Below, one piece after another: positions 15,522 through 24,836 of a stretch of 64,000 bases of DNA; the stretch's first letter is position 1; each line of letters starts with the position of its first letter. A model generated the notes under the pieces. It saw only the letters and a program-made list of their open reading frames with translations. It was not told the origin of the DNA and did no database searches. Source of the DNA: Hyphomonadaceae bacterium UKL13-1 (GTDB lineage Bacteria; Pseudomonadota; Alphaproteobacteria; Caulobacterales; Aquidulcibacteraceae); NCBI GenBank assembly GCA_001602435.1, contig CP012156.1:1508001-1572000 (forward strand). The letters are read 5' to 3'. A program made the position numbers and the translations under genes.

Positions 15522-17813
15522 GTGACAGATGCGGTTTTGAATGACCAAGTTCCAGCGCCGCAACCTGCGCCTTCACCTCTGTTGAAGTCTGTCTCTTGGC
15601 TCTATCCTGCCACGACATTTCTATCCGCAGCGCTTCTTTTTACCCTACAGCCGCTGTTTGCGAAAATGTTGACCCCAATGATGGGGGGCACGCCCGCTGT
15701 CTGGAATACCGCGCTTGTTTTTTATCAAGGCGCACTTTTGATCGGCTATCTCTACGCCCATTTGATCGCGACCCATTTGCGCCCACGCCAACAATTGATC
15801 GTGCATGCCAGCGTGCTGGTGGTCGGGCTGTTGTTTCTGCCGATCCATGTTTCGGGCTTGGTCGGCACCCCCAATGTGGCAAGCCCGGTAGGTTGGACTT
15901 TAGGCGCGCTCCTGCTCTCGCTGGGTGGGCCGATTATCGCGATTTCAGCGACCGCACCTTTGATCCAAGCTTGGCGCGCGCGCCTTGGCGATGCGGTAGA
16001 CCCTTATCGGCTCTATGCCGCCTCCAATCTTGGCAGTTTCGCCGCATTGGCTGCTTTCCCGTTTCTGATTGAGCCGATGATTGGTGCAAAGCTGCAGTCG
16101 GTTATTTGGGCCGTCGGCTATGTGATCCTGATGCTCGCGTTAATCGTCTCGATCTATGCCGTGCCCGCTGACAGCCAAGCACCAAAAGAAACGGCACTTC
16201 GCAAAACGACGTGGTTAGAGCGCTTTACCTGGGTCGCTTTCGCAGCCCCACCATCCGCCCTTTTGGTGGCCGTCACCACCCATTTGACGACCGATGTGGC
16301 CTCTGTGCCGCTTTTGTGGATTCCGCCCCTCGCGCTCTTTCTCTTGACCTTTGTCATTGCCTTTTCGGCGATTGGCGACCGAATTGCAGAAGGTGCCGCA
16401 CCGCTGAAGTTCATGGTGGTGTTTCTACTGGCCGCCGTAATGGCGTCCGATAGTGACGGCGGACTCAAAGGCCTTTTCATCCATTTGGGGGCCTTCTTCC
16501 TAATCGTTTTGTGTTGTCACCTAGAGCTTGCGGTGCGTCGGCCAGAGCCTGCGCGCTTGACCGAATTTTACCTCTGGATGTCGCTGGGTGGCGTTTTGGG
16601 CGGGGCAGCAACGGCGCTTTTGGCCCCCATCCTCCTCAATACCACGATTGAATATCATTTGGCACTGGTGGCGGCCTTAGCTGTTGCACCTTGGCATAGG
16701 GCCGATTTGAAATGGGCATTGCCAGCGGTTGTTATCGCCCTTGGCGTAGCTGCCCTGTATCAGAACTCGTTTGATGCCTATTTGTGGCTGGAAGAATATG
16801 TGCCCATCAAGGCCGCAGCAGCCGGCACAGATTCTATGTTCTGGCGCGAGGCGCTTCTAATTGATCGGCCTGAATTTGCCGGCGCTATCCTGTGCTCCAT
16901 CCTTGCCTTGGCTGCTTTGATGGCGTCGCGCTCAGCACCGCTTGTCGCGGCCATCGGCGGACTGGCGCTTTTGTTGCCCGTGCTGACCGAAGACGGTGAG
17001 GGGGTGCAATTCCGTGAACGCAGTTTCTTTGGCGTCCTCGAAATCGAGGATAGTGGCGAAGCCCCAACGGGCTGGCGCTATCTGTCCCACGGCACCACCT
17101 TGCATGGTGTCATGAGTTTGGACCCCAATCGCAACCGCGAGCCTATGTCCTATTATTACCGCGAGACGCCCATCGGCTCCTTGTTTGAAGAAGTCACCAA
17201 TGCCAAGCCAACAACGTTGCACGCGGGCGTGATTGGCCTCGGCATGGGCTCGTCGACCTGTTACGCCAAGCCCGGCCAAGATTGGAAAGTGTTTGAGATC
17301 GACCAAGATGTGGTCCGTGCCGCCACCGATCCTAAGCTTGTTGGCTTCCTCAACCGCTGTGCGCCCGACGCCAAAATCATCATGGGCGATGCCCGCCTTC
17401 AGATGCAGAGCCAGCCGGATAATTGGTTTGATATTCTGTTGGTTGACGCCTTCTCCTCGGACGCCATTCCAACCCATATGATCACCCAAGAGGCCATCGC
17501 CTCTTTCATGCGGAAGATGGCCCCCGACGGGATCATGATCGTGCACATCTCCAATCGCTATTTGGATCTGGGTCGAATTGTCGCCGATGCCGCGCATAAA
17601 CTGGGCTATGTGGCGATGGAGGGAAATCGCGACGGGGCAGACGATAATCCCAATGCTGACACCAGCGTCCGCGTTGTCGTTATCGCCAAAACGCCCGACC
17701 GCTTGAAGGGCTATTCCTTGCCCATGTGGCAATTGATGATGCCCCGCAAAGAGCTGAAACCCTGGACCGATGATCACACGGATATTCTCCGCGCGCTGAT
17801 GCCGGAGGAGTAA
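15522..17813 (+). CDS. Fused multi-span membrane protein with spermidine-synthase-like domain
   Basis: The 763-residue product joins a polytopic membrane part to a soluble SAM-type domain. Residues about 25-480 contain many hydrophobic segments (for instance LLFTLQPLFAKMLTPMMGGTP near the N-terminus), giving roughly twelve spans. Residues about 545-760 resemble spermidine synthase. They include GVIGLGMGSSTCYAKPG (nucleotide-binding glycine loop), KVFEIDQDVVRAA and a DDFxxxxxDA-like stretch, ILLVDAFSSDAIPTHM. Such fused proteins are annotated as fused MFS/spermidine synthase; their reaction is not established. The GTG start at 15522 follows GGAGAG by a short spacer. It sits between the COQ10-like gene and the CinA-like gene, which are often neighbours in this class. 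Confidence 0.88.
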   Translation: MTDAVLNDQVPAPQPAPSPLLKSVSWLYPATTFLSAALLFTLQPLFAKMLTPMMGGTPAVWNTALVFYQGALLIGYLYAHLIATHLRPRQQLIVHASVLVVGLLFLPIHVSGLVGTPNVASPVGWTLGALLLSLGGPIIAISATAPLIQAWRARLGDAVDPYRLYAASNLGSFAALAAFPFLIEPMIGAKLQSVIWAVGYVILMLALIVSIYAVPADSQAPKETALRKTTWLERFTWVAFAAPPSALLVAVTTHLTTDVASVPLLWIPPLALFLLTFVIAFSAIGDRIAEGAAPLKFMVVFLLAAVMASDSDGGLKGLFIHLGAFFLIVLCCHLELAVRRPEPARLTEFYLWMSLGGVLGGAATALLAPILLNTTIEYHLALVAALAVAPWHRADLKWALPAVVIALGVAALYQNSFDAYLWLEEYVPIKAAAAGTDSMFWREALLIDRPEFAGAILCSILALAALMASRSAPLVAAIGGLALLLPVLTEDGEGVQFRERSFFGVLEIEDSGEAPTGWRYLSHGTTLHGVMSLDPNRNREPMSYYYRETPIGSLFEEVTNAKPTTLHAGVIGLGMGSSTCYAKPGQDWKVFEIDQDVVRAATDPKLVGFLNRCAPDAKIIMGDARLQMQSQPDNWFDILLVDAFSSDAIPTHMITQEAIASFMRKMAPDGIMIVHISNRYLDLGRIVADAAHKLGYVAMEGNRDGADDNPNADTSVRVVVIAKTPDRLKGYSLPMWQLMMPRKELKPWTDDHTDILRALMPEE

Positions 17814-17854
17814 GGGGGCTTTCTTGAGTTTTTGGGGCGCAAGACGGGGTGTTT

Positions 17855-17923
17855 AGGACCGCGCAGCACGTGCTGCGCTCGTCACCGCGGACACATGCGC
17901 AGCCCTTGCTGCGCGGTCCTTTT
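17855..17923. terminator. Large inverted repeat, probable bidirectional terminator
   Basis: A perfect 14-bp arm AGGACCGCGCAGCA (17855-17868) pairs with 17907-17920 and is followed by T residues on the plus strand. The 38-base loop holds part of a nested 14-bp perfect palindrome, GCAGCACGTGCTGC, that could form a competing smaller hairpin. It lies between two convergent genes, where a two-way terminator is expected. Confidence 0.6.
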
Positions 17924-17952
17924 GGAGTGGCATTTCGCGGCCCCGAAGCGCC

Positions 17953-18453
17953 CTAAGCCTCCAGCCCGTCCTGCAGCATGCGCAGCGCGACGCGGACCGC
18001 TTCCAGCCGTACTTTTTCGCGGCCAATATCGCCAAACAAATGCTCCTCATGCCGGATGGAGCGGTTTTCCCGCGCGCTGGCGAAGTGGACGAGGCCGACG
18101 GGTTTCATGCCCGTACCACCACCTGGGCCAGCAATGCCAGTGATGGCGACGCTGAGGTTCGCCCGGCTTTCATGCAAGGCGCCTTCGGCCAGAGCGCGCG
18201 CGACGGGTTCAGATACCGCGCCAAAGTCGGCCAAGAGGTCGCCCGGCACATGCAACATCTCTTCCTTGGCGCGATTGGAATAGACGACAAAGCCGCGCTC
18301 AAACACGGCAGAAGAGCCTGCAATCTCGGTCAGAAGGGCGGCGACCAAGCCACCCGTGCAACTTTCCGCGGTCGTAATCTTGATGTCACGGGCCTCTGCA
18401 TCCCCGATCAGCAGGCGGGCTGCCATCACGAGGTCTTGGGGGAAAATCGACAT
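17953..18453 (-). CDS. pncC: CinA C-terminal-domain protein, nicotinamide-nucleotide amidohydrolase
   Basis: This 166-residue protein corresponds to the stand-alone C-terminal domain of CinA, which deamidates nicotinamide mononucleotide to nicotinate mononucleotide in NAD recycling. Seen are ITTAESCTGGLVAALLTEIAGSS (with the catalytic Ser of TAESCTGG), VVYSNRAKEEMLHVPGDLL, and SVAITGIAGPGGGTGMKPVGLVHFA. The N-terminal molybdopterin-binding-like half of full CinA is absent, as in many proteobacteria. Its start is 10 bases downstream of the ispDF stop on the same strand, so it is co-transcribed with ispDF. Confidence 0.93.
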   Translation of the reverse strand: MSIFPQDLVMAARLLIGDAEARDIKITTAESCTGGLVAALLTEIAGSSAVFERGFVVYSNRAKEEMLHVPGDLLADFGAVSEPVARALAEGALHESRANLSVAITGIAGPGGGTGMKPVGLVHFASARENRSIRHEEHLFGDIGREKVRLEAVRVALRMLQDGLEA

Positions 18454-18463
18454 GGTCGCGATC

Positions 18464-19693
18464 CTAAATTAGAGCAGTGCCAAAATCGGCGGGCAGTAGG
18501 ATGGTAGCAGTAGCTAGGGCGGCAATGCCTTCGGCGCGACCGGTAAAGCCCATGCCTTCGGTTGTAGTGGCTTTGACGGAAACTTGGGTCTCGCGCAGGC
18601 CCAAAAGTTCAGCGGTTTTTCGAACCATCGCTTCGCGATGTGGCCCGATCTTGGGCCGCTCACAAATAATGGTCAGGTCGACATGGTTGATGCTGCCACC
18701 GGCGGCCCGCACCATCTCACCTGCATGGGCTAAAAAGATGCTAGAGGCCGCACCGCGCCATTGTGGGTCGGTTGGCGGAAAATGCTTGCCAATATCGCCA
18801 GCCGATAAAGCACCATAAATGGCGTCTGCCAGACTGTGCCAAGCCACATCGGCATCGGAGTGCCCTGCAAGCCCGTGACTATGGGGCACTTCGACCCCGC
18901 ATAAGGTCACAAAAGTCCCCGGCGCGAACTTGTGCGCATCAAAGCCAGAGCCAATGCGGGGCAGAAGCTGCGGGGCAAGTAGGCGCGTCATGCGGTCAAA
19001 ATCCTCTGGCCAAGTTATCTTTTCAAGCTCTGGGCTACCCCTTACGACTTCAATTCTCGCGCCAAAGGCCTTGGCGACCGCCACATCGTCCAGAGGCACT
19101 TGGTCGGCGGGCAGGGCGGCATAGGCGGCATGGATCAGGCGAGACTTGAAGGCTTGCGGGGTCTGGATCCGCACCAGCCCGTCGCGGGCTTGGGCCTGTT
19201 GAACCTGACCATTCGGGGCAAGCCACAAAGCGTCGGCGATGGGAAGGCCGGGGGCCGTCCCATCAGCCCCGGATTCTAAGGCGGCAAACAAATTATCCAG
19301 CACCACCTGACCGAGGCCCGGCCGCGCCGCGTCATGAATGAAACTAAAGTGCGCGCCAAGGCCTGCGGCCGCGCGCAAGCCATTGGCGACCGATTGGGTA
19401 CGCGTTTCGCCAGCGTCGGCCAACAGAAGCGGTATCGAACCCGCGCAGGCCAAAACGCGCTCGCGCATCTCTGGCGCACAGACAACGACAATCGCACCAA
19501 AGCGAGGGTCACGGCTAAAGGCTTCAAGGCTCCAGCGCAGAATCGCTTTGCCGCCGAGGGTCTGGAATTGCTTGGGCAGGCCTTGCTCGCCACGCCCAGA
19601 ATCGGACGGAGAGGCCTGTTTTGCGCGAGTCCCTGTTCCGCCAGCGACAAGGATCGCGACCGCCACGGGAGGGGAAGATTGGAGAGGGTCCAT
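18464..19693 (-). CDS. ispDF: Bifunctional IspD/IspF enzyme of the MEP isoprenoid pathway
   Basis: This 409-residue fusion combines MEP cytidylyltransferase (IspD, about residues 10-245) and MECDP synthase (IspF, about 248-405), a fusion typical of alpha- and epsilonproteobacteria. IspD shows VAGGTGTR and LPKQF (Lys contacts CTP), FIHDAARPG and the VPLDDVAVAKAFG block. IspF shows RIGSGFDAHKF (Asp-x-His zinc site), GLAGHSDADVAWHSLADAIYGA and KATTTEGMGFTGR. Between GTGTR and LPKQF there is a loop of about 16 residues (24-39), longer than I expect for the family's CTP-binding loop. IspE (not in the window) would act between the two reactions. Confidence 0.96.
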   Translation of the reverse strand: MDPLQSSPPVAVAILVAGGTGTRAKQASPSDSGRGEQGLPKQFQTLGGKAILRWSLEAFSRDPRFGAIVVVCAPEMRERVLACAGSIPLLLADAGETRTQSVANGLRAAAGLGAHFSFIHDAARPGLGQVVLDNLFAALESGADGTAPGLPIADALWLAPNGQVQQAQARDGLVRIQTPQAFKSRLIHAAYAALPADQVPLDDVAVAKAFGARIEVVRGSPELEKITWPEDFDRMTRLLAPQLLPRIGSGFDAHKFAPGTFVTLCGVEVPHSHGLAGHSDADVAWHSLADAIYGALSAGDIGKHFPPTDPQWRGAASSIFLAHAGEMVRAAGGSINHVDLTIICERPKIGPHREAMVRKTAELLGLRETQVSVKATTTEGMGFTGRAEGIAALATATILLPADFGTALI

Positions 19694-19924
19694 GCAGCAA
19701 CCTTAGCCAGTTTGAGCCCGACACTCCAGCAACTTTGCCCGCTGTAGCGCGAACTTGACCATCCTCTCGGATTTGACCGCGGAGCGGATGAGGGGCGGCC
19801 AAAATTTCAAATAGAACAAAAAATAGGCGTATCGTGATTAAATATCTTGCAATCAGCTTTATGTGACCTGCGGTTTTGACGTAGTCTGCCATTTATGTAA
19901 GCATCATGCTCTAACCAATTGGAA

Positions 19925-21091
19925 ATGCCTGTTTTGGACCGCCTGAAAAACTCCTCGCTCTCGGTTGATTTCGTCCCCGGTCTCCCAACCGACCGAGAAG
20001 GCCAGATTGCCGCTGCCTTTTTGGAAGCGCTGCCCTTGCCTGCCTTGGGCGTTGAGGGTGGTGGCCAAATCATTCTGGCCAATGGAGCCGCGCAGGACAT
20101 TTTTCTAAAGTCCGTTCGCAGCATTAAGGCGAATGGCATCTTGGGTTTATTCAGTGAAGATAGCCCCATTCATGATCTGATCGAGCGGGCGCGCACCTCA
20201 GGCTCGCCCGTGAGTGGCCGCGACATGACCTTGCGTGGTCCAAGCTTTGGCGATTTTTCCTGCGACATTACCGCCTCACCCAGCGAGGATGGCGGCTTCA
20301 TTGCTTTGGTGGTCCGTCCCAAAGGTCGGGGTCGTGATTTGTCAGAGCGGATGCAGGATATGGCCGGTGCCCGCTCTATGGCAGCCTTGGGCCGGACCTT
20401 GGCCCATGAGGTGAAGAATCCTTTGGCGGGGATACGCGGCGCCGCACAACTTTTGTTGCGCGACGCAGACCCCGGCGAGTTAGAACTGGTCAATCTGATC
20501 GTCGAAGAGACAGACCGTGTGCGTCGCCTGATCGACCGCATGGAAAGCTTTGGCGCAGACCCCCCGATTGAGTTTGCGCCCGTCAATGTGCACGCCTCGC
20601 TGGAGCGCGTCGCCACTCTGGCGGAAAACGGCTTTGCCCGCGAGATCAGCGTGAAGCGGCGCTTTGACCCGTCTTTGCCAGATGCCTTGGGTGATGAGGA
20701 TCAATTGATCCAAGTGTTCCTGAACCTCGCCAAGAATGCAGCCGAAGCGGCGCAAAGTCGGCCAGAGGGTGCAGAAATCATTCTGGCGACCGCTTATCGT
20801 CACGGTGTTCGCATGCGCACACCTTCGGGGGAAGCGCGCGACCTGCCTTTGGAAATCGCCTTTTACGACAATGGACGCGGCGTCGCGGAAGATGTGAAAG
20901 ATTGTTTGTTTGAGCCCTTTGTCTCAACCAAACCGGCCAGTGGCGGCCTCGGTCTGCCCTTGGTGCAAAAGATTGTAAACGCACATGGCGGTGTCGTCGA
21001 CTTTGAGTCCGAGCCGGGACGGACGGTATTTCGGGTGCGTTTGCCGCTCTCCCATCAACGAACTGGCCTGCAATCCAGTCGAAATAAATAG
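19925..21091 (+). CDS. ntrB: Nitrogen regulation sensor kinase NtrB
   Basis: NtrB (GlnL) phosphorylates or dephosphorylates NtrC under control of PII. The 388-residue protein has an N-terminal PAS-like sensor region (about 20-130), then a HisKA box with the phospho-acceptor His in LGRTLAHEVKNPLAGIRGAA. The HATPase_c motifs are an N box QVFLNLAKNAAEA, G1 FYDNGRGV, F box LFEPFVSTK and G2 ASGGLGLPLV. ATG at 19925 is chosen; a TTG two codons earlier is an equally spaced alternative. No membrane spans are present, so it is cytoplasmic. Its stop is 9 bases before ntrC. In many alphaproteobacteria dusB precedes ntrB, but here the upstream gene is the divergently oriented ispDF. Confidence 0.95.
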   Translation: MPVLDRLKNSSLSVDFVPGLPTDREGQIAAAFLEALPLPALGVEGGGQIILANGAAQDIFLKSVRSIKANGILGLFSEDSPIHDLIERARTSGSPVSGRDMTLRGPSFGDFSCDITASPSEDGGFIALVVRPKGRGRDLSERMQDMAGARSMAALGRTLAHEVKNPLAGIRGAAQLLLRDADPGELELVNLIVEETDRVRRLIDRMESFGADPPIEFAPVNVHASLERVATLAENGFAREISVKRRFDPSLPDALGDEDQLIQVFLNLAKNAAEAAQSRPEGAEIILATAYRHGVRMRTPSGEARDLPLEIAFYDNGRGVAEDVKDCLFEPFVSTKPASGGLGLPLVQKIVNAHGGVVDFESEPGRTVFRVRLPLSHQRTGLQSSRNK

Positions 21092-21100
21092 GACCGAAGA

Positions 21101-22516
21101 ATGAGTGTTGCTGGGCGTAATGTTTTGATTGCCGACGATGATGCGTCCATCCGCTTGGTCTTGTCGCAGGCTTTGGCGCGCGAGGGTTATCAGGTCCGCG
21201 CGACAGGCAATGCCGCAACCTTGTGGAAGTGGATCAAAGAAGGTGAGGGGGATCTGGTCCTTACCGATGTGATGATGCCCGACGGCAATTTGTTCGACTA
21301 TCTGCCCCGGATGCGCATGGAACGGCCCAAGCTACCCATTATCGTCATGAGTGCGCAAAACACGCTTTTGACGGCGGTGTCTGCTGCTGAACATGGGGCT
21401 TATGAATATCTACCCAAGCCGTTTGACCTCGATGTCATGGTGGGCTTGGTGCGTCGGGCTTTGGAAGGCAAAAAGGATTTCAACGCCTCGAACCAACAGC
21501 GAAAGGCGGAAAAGGAAGAGCGTCTGCCCTTGATTGGTCGGTCTTTGCCGATGCAGGAAGTTTACAGGACTTTGTCGCGCGCCGCAGGCTTTGATCTGAC
21601 CGTCTTGATTGAGGGCGAGTCTGGGGTTGGGAAAAAACTGGTCGCGAGGGTGTTGCACGAATATGGCCGGCGAAAGTCCGGCCCATTCGTGACCTTGAGT
21701 TTAGCGGCCCTAGACCCCCGCAGCCTCGACCAAGCGATTGAGGGCCATAATGGCATTGGCTTGTTTGCCCAAGCCGCGGGCGGGACCTTGTTCTTGGATG
21801 GTCTGGCTGATGCACCCATGCCGACCCAAGCCCGCTTAGCCCGTATTTTGGCAGACACCAGTGGCCCAAAGTCTTCTATGGGCGATGTGCGCTTGGTGGC
21901 AGCCAGTGACCGCGAACTAAAGGGCCTTGTAATGAACGGGGCTTTCCGAGAAGACCTTTATTATCGCTTGAACGTCGTGACCATCACCGTGCCGCCTTTG
22001 CGCGAACGCATGAGCGATGTACCCGACCTCGCCCGCGCCTTTTTGGCGAGGGCTACTAAGGACGGTTTAGGTGAAAAGGCACTCGATAAATCCGGCGCGG
22101 ACGAACTCGAAACGTGGTCTTGGCCCGGCAATGTGCGCGAGCTTGAAAATGTCATGCGGCGCATCGCAGCACTCAGCCCAGACCCCGTCATTGGGGCCGA
22201 TACGATCCGGCGTGAACTCTTCAGAGAGCGCAGCCAACCCATCGTCACGGGCCATATTGGCCAAGATGATGATTTGGAAACCGTAGCACGGACAGCCATT
22301 TCAAAGCTCATCGCGCAGGCTTCAGCATCGGGTAAGTCCATGACGGATCTGCATGAAAGCGTGATCGCAGCCGTCGAACGGCCCCTATTCGAACTCACCT
22401 TGCGGGAGACCCGGGGTAACCAGATCAAGGCTGCGGATATATTGGGTCTTAATCGCAACACCTTGCGCAAGCGCTTGGCATTGTTGGACATTGATGTCGG
22501 GCGCGGCAAGGCCTAA
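21101..22516 (+). CDS. ntrC: Response regulator NtrC lacking GAFTGA and the Walker B glutamate
   Basis: This 471-residue regulator has a receiver domain (phospho-acceptor D56 in LVLTDVMMPDG; K106 in LPKPFD), an AAA+ domain (about 145-370) and a C-terminal Fis-type HTH (AADILGLNRNTLRKRLALL). Walker A is GESGVGKK (172-179). The region where sigma-54 activators carry GAFTGA reads IEGHNGIGLFAQAAGG and has no such loop. The Walker B block reads LFLDGLADAP, with Gly at the place of the catalytic Glu (codon at 21800). A sigma-54-independent, possibly ATPase-inactive mode of action is therefore likely; Rhodobacter capsulatus NtrC is the known precedent for a GAFTGA-less NtrC working with sigma-70 polymerase. 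It lies in an operon with ntrB. Confidence 0.95.
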   Translation: MSVAGRNVLIADDDASIRLVLSQALAREGYQVRATGNAATLWKWIKEGEGDLVLTDVMMPDGNLFDYLPRMRMERPKLPIIVMSAQNTLLTAVSAAEHGAYEYLPKPFDLDVMVGLVRRALEGKKDFNASNQQRKAEKEERLPLIGRSLPMQEVYRTLSRAAGFDLTVLIEGESGVGKKLVARVLHEYGRRKSGPFVTLSLAALDPRSLDQAIEGHNGIGLFAQAAGGTLFLDGLADAPMPTQARLARILADTSGPKSSMGDVRLVAASDRELKGLVMNGAFREDLYYRLNVVTITVPPLRERMSDVPDLARAFLARATKDGLGEKALDKSGADELETWSWPGNVRELENVMRRIAALSPDPVIGADTIRRELFRERSQPIVTGHIGQDDDLETVARTAISKLIAQASASGKSMTDLHESVIAAVERPLFELTLRETRGNQIKAADILGLNRNTLRKRLALLDIDVGRGKA

Positions 22517-22565
22517 CACAGGTTAGACTGTTGCGTTTTAGACACAATTGTGCTTTTCAGGGCAC

Positions 22566-24836
22566 ATGAGTTCACAGCAGCCGGTCTCACGTTCCAGTCC
22601 AGTTAGCGCCCGTGGCCCGGCCTTGTCCGATGCGGCTCATATCTCTGTCACCGATATGGGCGCCTATGTCGCCGCCATCGTCCTGACCTTTATCGGACTA
22701 TTGTTTGCTGTTTCCGGCGGCGACATTGTTGGTCCTGCTAGTTCCTGGATCCTTGCCCTCCTGGTCATCAGTGGTCTCTTGATCGCCTATTTGTCGCTGC
22801 GAGTAGGTAGCCGCGTCTTAGCCTTGCGCAATGCTGGTAAGAAGGCACAGACTGGCGCGCGCCTTCACCTGCGCTTTGTCATGTTGTTTGCCGCCAATGG
22901 CGTGATCCCCGTGATCCTGATTGCCTTGTTTTCCGCGCTGACCATCGGGCAGGGGGTCCAAGCTTGGTTCTCAGAACAAGTTCGCGAGGCGGTGCAGGCA
23001 ACCCGCATCTTAGGCAATCAATCGGTCGATAAGACGGCTGAGACCACGAAGATCGACATTGCCGCCATGGCGGTGGACCTGAATGCGTCAGCCATCCAAC
23101 TCAAGGCTGACCCGCAGGCTTACCGGGATTATTTGGCTTTACAGGCTGACCGTCGCGGCTTTGTGGCCGCTTATGTGTTAAACGCCCAAGGCACTAAACT
23201 GGCCCAAGCACAGCGCCCACAAGGTGTACCAAACTTCATCATGCCCGATGCGGGTGACTTTGCCACAGCGCAGGCTGGTGATGTCTCAATCAATATTGAC
23301 CCATCGGCCGTCGTGCGTGCGCTTTATCGGCTCGACGCTTTCTCAAACTCCTATTTGGCCGTCGTCAGATTGCCAGAACCTGGCCAATTGGCCTTGTTTG
23401 AGAAGGCAAAAGCGGCTGTCTACGCCTATCAAGTGATTGAAGAGCGTCAGGGTTTGCTACGCCTGTTATTTGCGCTCGCTTATCTCGAAATCGTGCTTTT
23501 GGTGTTGATCGGCTCTGTCTGGCTGGGGTTGGTGTCGGCTGGCCGGATCAGCGCGCCAATTGGCCTCTTGGCCGATGCGGCAGAGCGGGTGCGTGCCGGG
23601 GACATGAGTGCGCGGGTCGCCCAAGTTGGCGGCGGCGATGAAATCTCTGCCTTGGCGACGACCTTCAACAAAATGACGGGCGAATTGCAGTTTCAGCGCC
23701 GGGCTTTGGAAGAGGCTGCCGAATATGCCGAAACGCGATCTGTCTTTATTGGCGCGGTTTTGGAAGGTGTGTCGGCTGGCGTGGTCAGTTTGGACAGCAC
23801 CAATAGTGTCCGCGCAGCCAATGGGTCAGCTGGCCGACTTTTACAGGCACAAGATGATCGCCTTGAGGGCCGCGACTTCTCCGTGATTGCACCAGAATTC
23901 ATGGCGATTGTTTCGAGCGCCCGCCCGCTGCATCCTGCGCAAGGCCAAGCAGAGCGCCTGGTGGGCGCGGAGACGCTGCTGTTTGACGTGCGTGCCGCTT
24001 ATGCCGGCGATGATTTGGTCGTGACGTTTGACGACGTGTCTGGCCTGTTGGCAGCCCAGCGCCAAGCCGCTTGGAAAGATGTGGCGCGCCGCATTGCCCA
24101 TGAGATCAAGAACCCGCTGACTCCGATCCAATTGTCAGCCGAGCGCCTCAAACGCAAATATGCCGATGTGATCACCACGGACCGCGACGTCTTCATTCGC
24201 ATGACCGACACGATCGTGCGCCAAGTCACTGACATTGGGCGCATGGTAGATGAATTCTCCAGCTATGCGCGGATGCCATCACCCAAATTTGCCGTCGATG
24301 ATTTGAGCGAAGCGCTGCGCCAAGCCGTCTTTGCCCAGCGGATTGCTAGCCCCGATATTGAAGTCACCAGCACTTTGCCACCGGAACCTGTCCTGGTGTC
24401 GATGGACACACGCCTGTTGATCCAAGCCTTTGCCAATATCTTGAAAAATGCGGGTGAGGGGATTGCGACCCGTCGAGCTCGAGATGAAGTTGATGTCACA
24501 GGTCAAATTGAGGTCAGCCTCCACCTGAATGGAAAAATGGCTTGGATCGAAGTGGTCGACAATGGCATTGGTTTCCCCGTGCATGATCGGCGTCGGCTGT
24601 TAGAGCCCTATATGACCACCCGCGCCAAGGGGACGGGGCTTGGCCTCGCGATTGTGGCACGTGTGATGGAAGAACATGGTGGCAAGCTGGAACTTGCTGA
24701 CCGAACAGACGGCCAGAATGGCGCGCGGGTTTTGATGAACCTGCCGATCTGTGTCGCCGAAAACACCTCAAACCCTCCCGATACAAACTCATCCCAACAA
24801 GAGCGCATAAGCTCGGAGTCTCCCCATGGCAGCTGA
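22566..24836 (+). CDS. ntrY: Membrane sensor histidine kinase NtrY
   Basis: NtrY is the membrane partner of NtrX, linked to nitrogen, redox and envelope signals in alphaproteobacteria. The 756-residue protein has several N-terminal membrane spans (residues about 30-120) with a periplasmic sensor region, then a further span near 300-325. A HAMP linker follows (GRISAPIGLLADAAERVRAGDMSARV), then a PAS domain (about 385-490). The HisKA box is VARRIAHEIKNPLTPIQLSA and the HATPase region has VDNGIGF and TTRAKGTGLGLAIV. The ATG at 22566 is chosen over an upstream TTG at 22548. Its 3' end overlaps ntrX by 11 bases, indicating translational coupling. Confidence 0.94.
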   Translation: MSSQQPVSRSSPVSARGPALSDAAHISVTDMGAYVAAIVLTFIGLLFAVSGGDIVGPASSWILALLVISGLLIAYLSLRVGSRVLALRNAGKKAQTGARLHLRFVMLFAANGVIPVILIALFSALTIGQGVQAWFSEQVREAVQATRILGNQSVDKTAETTKIDIAAMAVDLNASAIQLKADPQAYRDYLALQADRRGFVAAYVLNAQGTKLAQAQRPQGVPNFIMPDAGDFATAQAGDVSINIDPSAVVRALYRLDAFSNSYLAVVRLPEPGQLALFEKAKAAVYAYQVIEERQGLLRLLFALAYLEIVLLVLIGSVWLGLVSAGRISAPIGLLADAAERVRAGDMSARVAQVGGGDEISALATTFNKMTGELQFQRRALEEAAEYAETRSVFIGAVLEGVSAGVVSLDSTNSVRAANGSAGRLLQAQDDRLEGRDFSVIAPEFMAIVSSARPLHPAQGQAERLVGAETLLFDVRAAYAGDDLVVTFDDVSGLLAAQRQAAWKDVARRIAHEIKNPLTPIQLSAERLKRKYADVITTDRDVFIRMTDTIVRQVTDIGRMVDEFSSYARMPSPKFAVDDLSEALRQAVFAQRIASPDIEVTSTLPPEPVLVSMDTRLLIQAFANILKNAGEGIATRRARDEVDVTGQIEVSLHLNGKMAWIEVVDNGIGFPVHDRRRLLEPYMTTRAKGTGLGLAIVARVMEEHGGKLELADRTDGQNGARVLMNLPICVAENTSNPPDTNSSQQERISSESPHGS

